NCBI GenBank assembly: GCA_015060625.1
Contig: SUYC01000009.1
Span: 1 to 64,000, forward strand
Reading direction: 5' to 3'
Length of the DNA: 64,000 nt
Origin: Xylanibacter ruminicola
Lineage (GTDB): Bacteria > Bacteroidota > Bacteroidia > Bacteroidales > Bacteroidaceae
The position numbers were made by a program, and so were the translations under genes. The notes under the pieces were generated by a model, which was not told where the DNA came from, searched no databases, and saw only the letters and a program-made list of their open reading frames with translations. Positions 53,401 to 61,082 of the stretch are shown one piece after another (the stretch's first letter is position 1; the number at the start of each line of letters is the position of its first letter).

Positions 53401-53557
53401 TTACAACAACGAGAGCGGACTTGATCCTGAGACAAACTCTTGGTCAAATGAGAACACGGCTGTAGGTTACTCTTTCGGTAGTCACAGAATGCCTATCGTA
53501 GGTTATAACACACCTGCTACCCGCAACTTCATCTTCGGTCTTAACGTAACATTCTAA
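50456..53557 (+). CDS. SusC-like TonB-dependent outer-membrane transporter
   Basis: 1033 residues. A signal peptide (about 1-28) is followed by a carboxypeptidase-like beta-sandwich (about 42-113: TGYVADSQGPLIGATVMEKG), the TonB box region (EVVVIGYGTQ), the plug domain (about 130-235) and a 22-stranded barrel ending in an aromatic residue (LNVTF). With the SusD partner 24 bases downstream it imports oligosaccharides across the outer membrane. It is probably driven by the HTCS. Codon usage is biased to the preferred codons (GGT, AAC), which suggests high expression. Confidence 0.96.
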   Translation: MSFKAKKTALVAGLCFLGMVPAQQASAATTAVASVQQTKQATGYVADSQGPLIGATVMEKGTNNGTVTDFNGFFTLNVKPGATIVVSYVGYVSQEVKAGDNLKINLKEDGHVVNEVVVIGYGTQRREAVTGSVANIGGEKLNQVAATNAAQALQGRVAGVLMTQTSSKPGAEMQIRIRGQRSLTASNDPLIVLDGIPFMGQLSDINPTDIKSMDILKDASATAIYGSRGANGVIIITTVKGTQGAPAKVTYNGYVSFKKVFHKYPMMDGPTFSKMRQYAGIYQNSLDESESTNTDWQDLYYQTGISHNHDLSVSGGTNGGSYSFGAGYYKDESVVPTEGYDRISVRGNFDQKIGKYFRFGLSTNNSYRKTQGVNNMYAVLGSSPLSSPYDADGNLKRYNALPADDQIVVTKETVKRDKDVWMSENKGIGTYNTLFAELKCPWIEGLTYRINVGLNFRSSKSGSFTGTGINNKDANAVNSGSIYENQTRNWAVENLLTYDRTFAEKHNLNVVAMYSAEQTTYEQTGASAQEIPADYFQYYALDKALGQANLTGYNYWQSGLVSWMGRVMYSYDNKYMLSAALRSDASSRLAKGHQWHTYPAVSAGWNIARENFMENLKWIDNLKLRVGYGETSNQSINPYSTLGGLATRNYNFGSTYKSGYYVNSLPNPELGWEYSKTWNFGLDFSFFNGRLSGSFEYYTQKTNDILLNVKLPDTSGVSSYTGNIGNTENKGWEFSLNGIIIDNKNGWNWEAGINFYQNRNKLTKLATNDPDGRDEGNLWFVGHPIDVIYDYEYVGLWQKDDPYLDILEPGGNVGMIKVKYRGDASKGDFKEDGVTPSRQIGPDDRQIMSMEPDLVGGFNTTIGYKNFDLTVIGSFQIGGKLISAIHSSNGYLNMLSGRRNNLDVDYWTENNTGAKYPKPGGIMSSDNPKYGSTLGYFNAGYLKFRTITLGYNFDKLQAVKDLGISRLRVYATVQNPFVLFSPYNNESGLDPETNSWSNENTAVGYSFGSHRMPIVGYNTPATRNFIFGLNVTF

Positions 53558-53581
53558 TGAATTATTAAAGAATTAAGAGTT

Positions 53582-55531
53582 ATGAAAACTAAAAGTATCA
53601 AATATATTCTTGCTGCGGGTCTTGTATGCTGTGGTCTTTCTACTACCATGACATCCTGCAATAACGTGCTCGATGAGCAGCCCCGTAGCCAGTTCGACCC
53701 AACGTTCTTCAATACGAAGGCGGGTATAGAGGGCGGTCTGACATCGCTCTACGCTCACCTGCGCTATTTCTATGGCAACGGTTACTATCTGAACACCCTC
53801 GAGACTGGTACCGACGAATATACCTACGCACAGAGTGCCGATGGTAACTTCAAGGATGCCGACCTCTCTGGTGTTGGTTCTGTTACACCTTCTAGTACTG
53901 TTGCTGGTGGCGCATGGGGCACATTGTTTGCCAATATTAATACTGCCAGCGGTATTATCGAGAACGGCGCTACTGCTGGTATCGACCCAGCGCTGCTCGC
54001 CGAGGCTCATTTCTTCCGTGCATTCGACTACTTCATCCTGGTTCAGACCTACGGTGGTGTGCCCCTCGATCTGGGTGCTGGCGAACTGAAGTTCAATACT
54101 TCTACCATCCGCACATCTGTACGTAACACCGTTCCTGAGGTTTATGCTGCTATCTTCAGCGACCTTGAGAAGGCTGTTAACGATCTGCCCGATAACCCAC
54201 GTCTCACTGGTACAGCTACCAAGAATCTGGCTCGCTTGTATCTCTCTAAGGCTTACCTCACCTATGGTTGGTGGTTGGAGAATCCTAACAACATTCCTAC
54301 CTTCCCAGAGTGCAGCCGTGATGCCAGTCAGGCTAACAGCTACTTCCAGAAGGCTTACGACACAGCTATGGCTGCCATCAACAATCCTGGACCATACGCT
54401 CTGCAGCCTACATTCTACGATGTAAACGTGGCTACCAACGACCGTAACTCTGAGATCATGCTCTATGCTGATCACGACGAGGACGAGAAGTATGGTAACG
54501 GTGGTGCTGGCTACGGATGGGGTAGCGGCGGTTCTCCTGAGAACTTCGCTTACTGGATGGAAACCTGGAACTACACCGAGATGATTGCCAAGGCTGCTTC
54601 GGGTAACACTATCAACCCCATCCAGCGTGAGGCTGTTCAGGCACTCGGTCGTCCTTGGACTCGTATGGCACCTATCGCCGACAACTTCATGGAAGGTGGT
54701 GTTTGGGAAGATGCTGTTAAGGCTATCGACTCTCGTTACGATGCCACCTTCACCCTGCGCTATCACACCAACTGGCAGAAGAGTGGTAACACTGAACCTT
54801 ACGTAATCGGTGCTAATGGCGAGAAGGTTTATCCAAATGAGGTTTACTTCAGCTGGGTTCCTGAGAGCGAGGACAGCAAGATTAACTACACTGGTGCTGA
54901 TGGCAAGCTCGGATTTGGTGAGATGCCTGGTCGTGCCGACTTCGTTGTTGCCGTTAACCACATCAGCCGCAAAAAGTACCCCATCAACTGGAAGATTGGT
55001 ATCTATCGTACCGACAACGATGGTGGCCTGGGTTCAAAGGTTAACGGTGGTAGCCCACGTCCTTGGAACATTGCCAAGTTCTCTGAGCTCTACCTCATCG
55101 GTGCCGAGGCTGCTGTGAAGCTCGGTAAGCAGACCGAGGCTAAGACACTGGTTAACGTGCTCCGTGCCCGTGCCGGTAAGCAGACTTTCAGTCAGAACGA
55201 CAATGTTGCCGTATCTGTTGATAAGAGCGCTGAAATGGTAGCTGCTACACCTGCTACTATCACCATCGACTTTATCCTCGACGAGCGTAGCCGTGAGTTC
55301 TGGGGTGAGGGCTATCGTTGGTTCGACCTCGTTCGTACACAGAAGTGGGCCGAGCGTGCAGGTACCTACCGTATCGCTGGTTCTAATCCTACCGACAAGG
55401 ATCTGCAGACTGTACAGCGTGACATTCCTGCTGGTTACTACCTCCGTCCTATCCCACAGGGACAGCTCGATGGTATGGAGATGACTGATGAGGAGAAGAA
55501 GGAATATCAGAATCCTGCATACAGAAATTAA
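53582..55531 (+). CDS. SusD-like surface glycan-binding lipoprotein
   Basis: 649 residues. The lipoprotein signal ends with Cys26. Tetratricopeptide-like helices (for example LLAEAHFFRAFDYFILVQTYGGVPL) and the C-terminal RARAGK...FILDERSREFWGEGYRWFDLVRT block are SusD/RagB hallmarks. It is anchored to the cell surface and closes like a lid over the SusC barrel to capture the glycan. The gene follows susC by 24 bases and is followed by a terminator. A 462-codon antisense frame covering its 5' half is only a shadow. Confidence 0.96.
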   Translation: MKTKSIKYILAAGLVCCGLSTTMTSCNNVLDEQPRSQFDPTFFNTKAGIEGGLTSLYAHLRYFYGNGYYLNTLETGTDEYTYAQSADGNFKDADLSGVGSVTPSSTVAGGAWGTLFANINTASGIIENGATAGIDPALLAEAHFFRAFDYFILVQTYGGVPLDLGAGELKFNTSTIRTSVRNTVPEVYAAIFSDLEKAVNDLPDNPRLTGTATKNLARLYLSKAYLTYGWWLENPNNIPTFPECSRDASQANSYFQKAYDTAMAAINNPGPYALQPTFYDVNVATNDRNSEIMLYADHDEDEKYGNGGAGYGWGSGGSPENFAYWMETWNYTEMIAKAASGNTINPIQREAVQALGRPWTRMAPIADNFMEGGVWEDAVKAIDSRYDATFTLRYHTNWQKSGNTEPYVIGANGEKVYPNEVYFSWVPESEDSKINYTGADGKLGFGEMPGRADFVVAVNHISRKKYPINWKIGIYRTDNDGGLGSKVNGGSPRPWNIAKFSELYLIGAEAAVKLGKQTEAKTLVNVLRARAGKQTFSQNDNVAVSVDKSAEMVAATPATITIDFILDERSREFWGEGYRWFDLVRTQKWAERAGTYRIAGSNPTDKDLQTVQRDIPAGYYLRPIPQGQLDGMEMTDEEKKEYQNPAYRN

Positions 55532-55560
55532 TTAGTTAGATAATCACATTCGCAATCAAC

Positions 55561-55597
55561 ACGGGCCGCCCAATTCTGGACGGCCCGCGTTTTCTTT
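55561..55597 (+). terminator. Terminator after the forward susD gene
   Basis: GC-rich stem CGGGCCG with CGGCCCG extended by two or three pairs, then TTTTCTTTT. Confidence 0.8.
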
Positions 55598-55620
55598 TAT
55601 CATCTCTTGTGAGCTAATCA

Positions 55621-56883
55621 TTACCATTTGTCGTGTGTGCGGATATCATCACCCCAGCGGTGATCCTTGGGGAACGATTGTCCGTTCCAGGCTTTTACTT
55701 GTGTCCAAGGCTCTGCTGCATCGGTCCAGAAAGGATGATCGGCAGGCAAACCAAGTGGCATAAAGCTCAGACTGGTAAGATAGAGTGAGCCATTGTTGGT
55801 GTACCAATCGGCTACTTCAGGCTGATGTCCGCAAAATCCGATTGTCAGGTAGCCGGCATCGTTAAAGTTCTGCTGATAGTCGAACATACGGTGATGCACT
55901 TGGGTTAGGGCAGCGCGCACCTGACCGTTGCTCAGTTCCTTAGGCAGTTTCTGATACCAAGCTATCAAAGCCAGCGTCTGCATGGCGGCTGTGCGATAGG
56001 GGATAGAGCGGCCAACGACAGGGAAGGTACCTTCGGGTGAGATGAAGCGCTCTAGAATGATAGCATGCTTCTGGGCACGCTTCAAGGCGCGATCGTAGTA
56101 CTTCTGATAGTCGATACGGGTATTGGCTTTTGCATCTACCATTGCCTGTAGGGTTTCCAGATACATAGCGTGGAACACGTAGCTGCTGTAATAGTCGAAT
56201 GCAAACACAGGACCGTCGGCATACCAGCCATCACCCACATACCACTCTTCCACCTTACGGCAGGTGGTGTTCACACGAAACTCGTCGTACTGTGCACCAG
56301 CCTTGGCCAGCAAGCTCTCGATGGTTGATGAGAACAGAAACCAGTTGGTGTAGGGTGGGTCGATCTTTCTTAGGGCCTGAAACTCTTTGATGTAACGCTG
56401 TTTGGTTACCTCGTCGAGTGGCTGCCACAGGGTGCCCCAGGCGCGCAGGAACGATTCGGCGATATAAGCAGCATCTACTAAGTTCTGTCCGGCCTTGCCC
56501 CAGCACAGATAGTCGGGCGATGCAGGGTCAACAGCGTTCTTGTAGGCTGCCAATGCCCATTCGCGTAACTGGCGGCGTTGCTGCCCTTCGGCGCTGTTGT
56601 CGTCGGGCAGGGCGAGCCATGGGGCCATACCTGCCATCAGGCGTCCGAAGGTTTCCATATACACTACCGAACGGTCGCGGTTATCAAACGAGGGCGAGAA
56701 CTCGGTCTTCATGTTCTTCTGCAGTTCACCCTTGGCCATATTCTCCAATACGGGTTGAGCCATCTTGTAGGCCAGCGAGCACCAGTATTGGCGGTCGGTT
56801 TGTACTACTGTTTTTGTTTTCTTGGCTTGTGTTGGTACAATCAGCATCATAGCGACTACCAACAAGGTTGTTGTTCGTTTCAT
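55621..56883 (-). CDS. DUF2264 domain protein
   Basis: 420 residues from the ATG at 56883, with a signal peptide (about 1-19). It fits DUF2264, an (alpha/alpha) barrel group found in polysaccharide loci: DRQYWCSLAYKMAQPVLENMA, SYFMETFGR-like VYMETFGRLMAGMAPWLAL, NWFLFSSTIESLLAK and GDGWYADGPVFAFDYYSSYV. The fold and aromatic residues suggest a carbohydrate-active enzyme, maybe a glycosidase or lyase, but no activity can be named. It overlaps the DUF4861 gene by four bases and is the last gene of the reverse cluster. Confidence 0.85.
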   Translation of the reverse strand: MKRTTTLLVVAMMLIVPTQAKKTKTVVQTDRQYWCSLAYKMAQPVLENMAKGELQKNMKTEFSPSFDNRDRSVVYMETFGRLMAGMAPWLALPDDNSAEGQQRRQLREWALAAYKNAVDPASPDYLCWGKAGQNLVDAAYIAESFLRAWGTLWQPLDEVTKQRYIKEFQALRKIDPPYTNWFLFSSTIESLLAKAGAQYDEFRVNTTCRKVEEWYVGDGWYADGPVFAFDYYSSYVFHAMYLETLQAMVDAKANTRIDYQKYYDRALKRAQKHAIILERFISPEGTFPVVGRSIPYRTAAMQTLALIAWYQKLPKELSNGQVRAALTQVHHRMFDYQQNFNDAGYLTIGFCGHQPEVADWYTNNGSLYLTSLSFMPLGLPADHPFWTDAAEPWTQVKAWNGQSFPKDHRWGDDIRTHDKW

Positions 56884-58058
56884 TTTATCTCTGTTATTAG
56901 TGGTTTCTTGATATTGTTCAGATAGTTGTTGGCCAATAGCTGCCACTCGGCCATCGTCCTCACGTCGCTACTGCTCCAGGCCGAACCGAAATAGTAGGTG
57001 TAGGGCTTGCCGTTGTATTGGTGCACAATGCCTAAGGCGTGTTTCTTGTTGCCATTCAGGCGGATGGTCTCATCTACACCATTGGGGAACAAGGTACCCA
57101 CATAAATCTGCGACTGGTTTACTTTGGGGTTGTCGGTAGGGTCGGCATACAGCACATAGTCTTTGCCTATTGCTAATTCGCCCTCGCCATTCAGCACCAC
57201 ACCTGAGGCCCAGGCGCTGGCTTGTTTCAGGCCATCGTACCAAACTGTTATCTTGTTGTAATGTGAACCTCGGTCCAGACTCACCAGTCGATGCTCTGTT
57301 ACACCATCGCTGTTGGGATGGTAGGTCAGCTCTACGGTGAAACGTAGCGGACCATTATCTAATATCTTGTAGTTTTTAAAGCAATATGGAAAAACCAGCT
57401 CGCCGTTCTTCATCAGTGCTGGTGCGCCGCAGCCTAAGCTGGGACCTACAGAATATACATCCATTCCCTCACCATGGTTGTGATGGAACGAGGTTGCTAT
57501 GTAAATATCGTTGCCTTCTTTCTGTTTGCCTGCTCTTCTCAGCGAGTCTCTCTGTCTCACACCCCACATATGCATCTTATAGCGTTTCTCAAGCACCAGT
57601 TCCGGAGTGCTCTTGGTCCATACGTCGGTACCAAACGATTTCTCACCGCTGCGCTGCAGCGCCGGACCGTACATGCGATAGATTCCCCGGTCATTCTCCC
57701 AGGCCATATCGTCGGCGCGTTCAGGGAAGAGTCTGCCGAAAACATACGGTTTCATCGCTGCAGGCTGCCCTTTGGCGATGGTGAATTCGGCCTGGCTGTG
57801 AGGCAGAACCGATACATACATCAGCAGTTTGCCATCATACGATAGCTGGTAGGCCTGTTCCTGGCCGAATCCGTTCTTTATCACGAATGTTTCGCCAGCG
57901 GTCAAACCTAATCGGTTGTAAACGGCCTGTAAGTCAGCCTCTACCACCTCCTGACGTTGGTAGTCGGTAGGGTTAGTTACAGCAAGGGTTGTTTGCTGGG
58001 CATTGGCCCCTGTGGCCAATGCTACCAGCAAAACTATAGTAAATAGTAGTCCATTCAT
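56880..58058 (-). CDS. DUF4861 family protein
   Basis: 392 residues with a signal peptide (about 1-20). The N-terminal LAVTNPTDYQRQEVVEAD and the later HHNHGEGMDVYSVGPSLGCGAPAL and YDGLKQASAWASGV match DUF4861, a beta-sandwich family seen next to GH105 and lyases in Bacteroidetes polysaccharide loci. Its role is unknown; a part in uronate-glycan breakdown is inferred from the neighbours. It overlaps both neighbours by four bases, so the whole run is translationally coupled. Confidence 0.82.
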   Translation of the reverse strand: MNGLLFTIVLLVALATGANAQQTTLAVTNPTDYQRQEVVEADLQAVYNRLGLTAGETFVIKNGFGQEQAYQLSYDGKLLMYVSVLPHSQAEFTIAKGQPAAMKPYVFGRLFPERADDMAWENDRGIYRMYGPALQRSGEKSFGTDVWTKSTPELVLEKRYKMHMWGVRQRDSLRRAGKQKEGNDIYIATSFHHNHGEGMDVYSVGPSLGCGAPALMKNGELVFPYCFKNYKILDNGPLRFTVELTYHPNSDGVTEHRLVSLDRGSHYNKITVWYDGLKQASAWASGVVLNGEGELAIGKDYVLYADPTDNPKVNQSQIYVGTLFPNGVDETIRLNGNKKHALGIVHQYNGKPYTYYFGSAWSSSDVRTMAEWQLLANNYLNNIKKPLITEIK

Positions 58059-59836
58059 CTGATCGTATATTTAATTTGTTGCTTAGTCTTTGTTGATTTC
58101 ACCGTCAGCACCACGCGGTACATCTTTGGTCCCCATACACCTTGTAGCAGTGGGTCGAGCTGGTTGCTGATGTCCTCGATGGTTGCTTCCAACTGTTTAG
58201 CGTTGTAACTGATGTGTTTCAGCGCATCGTTACGGGTGGTCAGCAGCATCAGACGGGTAGGGGCCTTGTAGGTGTTCAGTTCAAAATCCTCGGTCACCGT
58301 GATGCCCGATTTGGCTGCTGTAACGGTTCTTTTCCACGATTTAACATCTGCCTGTTGGGGGTAGGCACCTGCTATGTCGAGTGTCAGCTGTCCGTTCTGG
58401 TGACTCACCATTTTGGCGCCAAACGCCTTACCATCCTGCTGGTCGGTACCGTTAATCTGTGGCAGATTGTGATAGCCCGACTGCATGGTCCATATCTCAT
58501 AACGCCTGTTGCTAAAGGTCTTGGCGGTATATTCGCCCACACCCGGATCAATGAACAGCGGTTCGCCATCTACATAAACTAAGAACGAACCTACGTCGTT
58601 GTGATTGTGACTCTCACCGTTATGACCGCCCTTAAAGGCCGTATAAAGGCTGCCACGGCGCGCTGTCATAATCTGTAGGTTAGGTAGCCACGCGTCCTTA
58701 ATCAGCGGCTCCTGAGGCTTTTCTGCGATGAAATCGCGAATATTTCGCAAGAAGAACAGCTCGCGCCCCAATGTGGGGAAGTTGCCGCTCTTGTCATAGA
58801 GCAAGGCTGGCTGGGTTAATACTTGCTTGGTTCGTCCTAAGTAAGCACCAAACTCGCGCATGGTCTTATCGTTTAGCCAGTGGCCAAACGGATACACGAT
58901 GTTTACCTGCTGAGCAGCCTTATTCTCATGGGCATCGGCAAAGTTCACACAGTAGTCGTGCTCGATATAGGTTTTGTAGCTATATGAGGCCATCGCCCTG
59001 ATCTTCTTAGAGATGCTAGTATTACTAGCACTACTAGCCCTCCTAGTTAATCTAGCTAGACTAGAATCCTCAGGCAACAGCCTGAGCACTTCGAACATCG
59101 AGGCGGCAGCCCTGTCCCAATAGCCTGGGCCCTCATCGCAACCGCCATCTTCGGGATAGGCATCGATAAAAGCCTGAGTGGCTTTCTCTATCTGTGCGAT
59201 AGCTTCGGCTTTGCGGGCCTCGTCGTGTTCACAAATCAGCACACAGGTCAGCCAGTTGCTGCATATCCACGGGTTCCAGTTCATACCAGCCGTCTTCCAC
59301 CAATAGTTGTTGGCTACGGCAGGTTTCAGAATGCGCTGCTCTATCTCCCGATCTATGCGCTGGCAGATGTCGGGCGAGAAAGCATCCAACTGTTTCTCTA
59401 GCATGTAGCGGGTCCATGCAATCAAACTGGCTGTTTCTGCATTAAACAAGTCAACCTCCTGTATCTCCCGTAGGGGGATGCGTTTGCCGTAATGGGCAGG
59501 TATGCCCCACCAGGTTTCTTCGCAAAAACTACCGATTCCATCGATGATGTCGTTCATAAACCTTCCATTGCCTTCTACAATCTCTGCCATCACAAGTGCA
59601 GCTAGATGCCGACGCTTCTCAAAACAGATACCCTCGTAGTTCACGCGATTGCCTGTTATTTTGTTCTCAGCAAAAACAGTCCAGGGCAAAGCCGTCCACG
59701 CTTTGCCCAGATACTGTTCGCCATATACGGTATAGCTTTGCTTCATCTCTTGTGGGATGGAGTCGCGCCAGAACGCATCCTCTGCCTGCGGTAACAGGTT
59801 GGCTATACCGAGTGCTATTGTTAATAACAGATTCAT
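58055..59836 (-). CDS. Heparinase II/III-like polysaccharide lyase
   Basis: 593 residues with a short signal (about 1-18). The N-terminal (alpha/alpha) toroid has NYWWKTAGMNWNPWICSNW and GPGYWDRAAAS, the heparinase II/III C-terminal beta-sheet domain begins with TARRGSLYTAFKGGHNGESHNHNDVGSF, where the catalytic His/Tyr and Asn are expected. It cuts uronic-acid glycans by beta-elimination. Substrate class cannot be told. Residues about 256-273 come from a 9-bp tandem repeat with a CTAG core, an insertion in a loop of the toroid. It overlaps its neighbours by four bases on both sides. Confidence 0.85.
   Translation of the reverse strand: MNLLLTIALGIANLLPQAEDAFWRDSIPQEMKQSYTVYGEQYLGKAWTALPWTVFAENKITGNRVNYEGICFEKRRHLAALVMAEIVEGNGRFMNDIIDGIGSFCEETWWGIPAHYGKRIPLREIQEVDLFNAETASLIAWTRYMLEKQLDAFSPDICQRIDREIEQRILKPAVANNYWWKTAGMNWNPWICSNWLTCVLICEHDEARKAEAIAQIEKATQAFIDAYPEDGGCDEGPGYWDRAAASMFEVLRLLPEDSSLARLTRRASSASNTSISKKIRAMASYSYKTYIEHDYCVNFADAHENKAAQQVNIVYPFGHWLNDKTMREFGAYLGRTKQVLTQPALLYDKSGNFPTLGRELFFLRNIRDFIAEKPQEPLIKDAWLPNLQIMTARRGSLYTAFKGGHNGESHNHNDVGSFLVYVDGEPLFIDPGVGEYTAKTFSNRRYEIWTMQSGYHNLPQINGTDQQDGKAFGAKMVSHQNGQLTLDIAGAYPQQADVKSWKRTVTAAKSGITVTEDFELNTYKAPTRLMLLTTRNDALKHISYNAKQLEATIEDISNQLDPLLQGVWGPKMYRVVLTVKSTKTKQQIKYTIR
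59016..59069. repeat. Six 9-bp tandem units with a CTAG core
   Basis: CTAGNNNNN repeated six times without a break, in frame in the lyase gene. Each unit encodes a (Ser/Ala/Thr)-(Ser/Arg) pair plus one variable residue. Confidence 0.85.
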
Positions 59837-60975
59837 CGGCCAATGTATTTCACGTATTCACATGCTGCCAGCAGGAAGGCGCCGACACCGAAGTTGGCCT
59901 GCGAGTTGGCATCAACAGTCTGTCCGGGAATAGCACGCTCGCCGATGGGCTGTACATATCCTACCTTACCGTCCTTCTGCAGGGCGATGGTGGTCAGATA
60001 GTTCCAGGCCTTATCAATGGTTGGTGCAAACTCCTTCTTCGACAGATAGCCGTGATTAACGCCCCACAGCAGTCCGTAGCAGAAGAAGGCTGTACCGCTG
60101 GTTTCATAGCCAGGCGCCTGCTCTGGGTCCATCATCGAGCGGGTCCAGTGGCCCTGTGGCTGCTGCAACTTCTTCACGCCGCGTGCCAGGTTCACGTACT
60201 TCTCAACAAAGAATGGCTGACGGACGTAAGTCTCGGGCATATCCTGTAACACCTTGGCCAGTCCGGCCAGCACCCAGCCATCGCCACGTGCCCAGAAGTC
60301 TTTCTTGCCCTTGGCGGTTTTGTGCTTTGGGTAGATGTATTTGCCATCGCGGAAGTACAGTCCAGTCTCCTTGTCGAGCATGATGCTGTCGCTATACAGG
60401 ATGTTCTGGTAGAGTTTGCGCAGATATTTGGTGTCGCCAGTCAGTTTGTACATTTTAGTGAGTGCGGGCATCACCATGTAGAGTGCATCGGCCCACCACC
60501 AGTAGTCGTTGGCTTTCGAGTCAGCCTCGTAACTCAGCACTTCCTTGGCACGAGCCACTTTCTTCTCGTCAGGGGCCAGGTTGTAAAGGTCGATGTACGT
60601 TTGGAAACATATCTGCCAGTCGCCAAAGAGTACATAGTCCTGTCCCTCACCGTAGTTCTTGTATTTCCAGTTGGCGGGGTTGGGTTCGGTGGCACCTTTC
60701 CACTGGTTGTGTTCCGCCCAGCGAATACTGTAGTCCAGCATTTGCTTGGCTTCCTCCTTCCTCTTTCCTCCTTCCTCTGAGAAGAGCTTGTGCACCTCCA
60801 TATTACCTGTATGGTAGGCGGCGTTGTCCCAGAAAGAGCGTACTTCGGCCGGATTATTGGTCTGCCAGTAGGTATTTACCAAGCGTATCATGTCCTTTAC
60901 CTCGTCGGTAGTCCATCGCTTGGCCTGAACCATCATGGTGCTCAGCAAACATGCCAATAATAATAGTTTTCTCAT
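59833..60975 (-). CDS. GH105-family unsaturated uronyl hydrolase
   Basis: 380 residues with a signal peptide (about 1-18). The (alpha/alpha)6 barrel has the GH105/GH88 marks DYWWWADALYMVMPA (catalytic aspartate), FWARGDGWVLAGLAK, and YETSGTAFFCYGLLWGVN. The enzyme removes the unsaturated uronic acid left at the non-reducing end by a lyase, for example from rhamnogalacturonan. Residues SEEGGKRKEEA near 66-76 are encoded by a 28-base 7-bp tandem repeat. It overlaps the lyase gene by four bases. Confidence 0.9.
   Translation of the reverse strand: MRKLLLLACLLSTMMVQAKRWTTDEVKDMIRLVNTYWQTNNPAEVRSFWDNAAYHTGNMEVHKLFSEEGGKRKEEAKQMLDYSIRWAEHNQWKGATEPNPANWKYKNYGEGQDYVLFGDWQICFQTYIDLYNLAPDEKKVARAKEVLSYEADSKANDYWWWADALYMVMPALTKMYKLTGDTKYLRKLYQNILYSDSIMLDKETGLYFRDGKYIYPKHKTAKGKKDFWARGDGWVLAGLAKVLQDMPETYVRQPFFVEKYVNLARGVKKLQQPQGHWTRSMMDPEQAPGYETSGTAFFCYGLLWGVNHGYLSKKEFAPTIDKAWNYLTTIALQKDGKVGYVQPIGERAIPGQTVDANSQANFGVGAFLLAACEYVKYIGR
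60751..60778. repeat. Four 7-bp tandem units inside the GH105 gene
   Basis: TTCCTCC, TTCCTCT, TTCCTCC, TTCCTCT without spacers. Loss or gain of one unit would shift the reading frame. Confidence 0.8.
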
Positions 60976-60996
60976 AGAGTTTGTTGTTTGGTTTGT

Positions 60997-61033
60997 TTTA
61001 AAAGGGGCAGCCTAAAGGATTATAGGCCGCCCC
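60997..61033 (-). terminator. Terminator-like hairpin between the reverse susD and GH105 genes
   Basis: Minus-strand stem GGGGCGGCCTA with TAGGCTGCCCC (one mismatch or wobble), then TTTT. No promoter box was found between it and the GH105 gene. Confidence 0.65.
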
Positions 61034-61082
61034 TCCACCTTAGAAATACTAACAAATAACCTTAATGTGTATGAACAATCTT

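Noticed and set aside
53573..54961. A 462-codon antisense frame over the forward susD gene
   Set aside because: It is a mirror of strongly biased SusD codons; no signal, motif or family is visible, and the SusD frame is certain.
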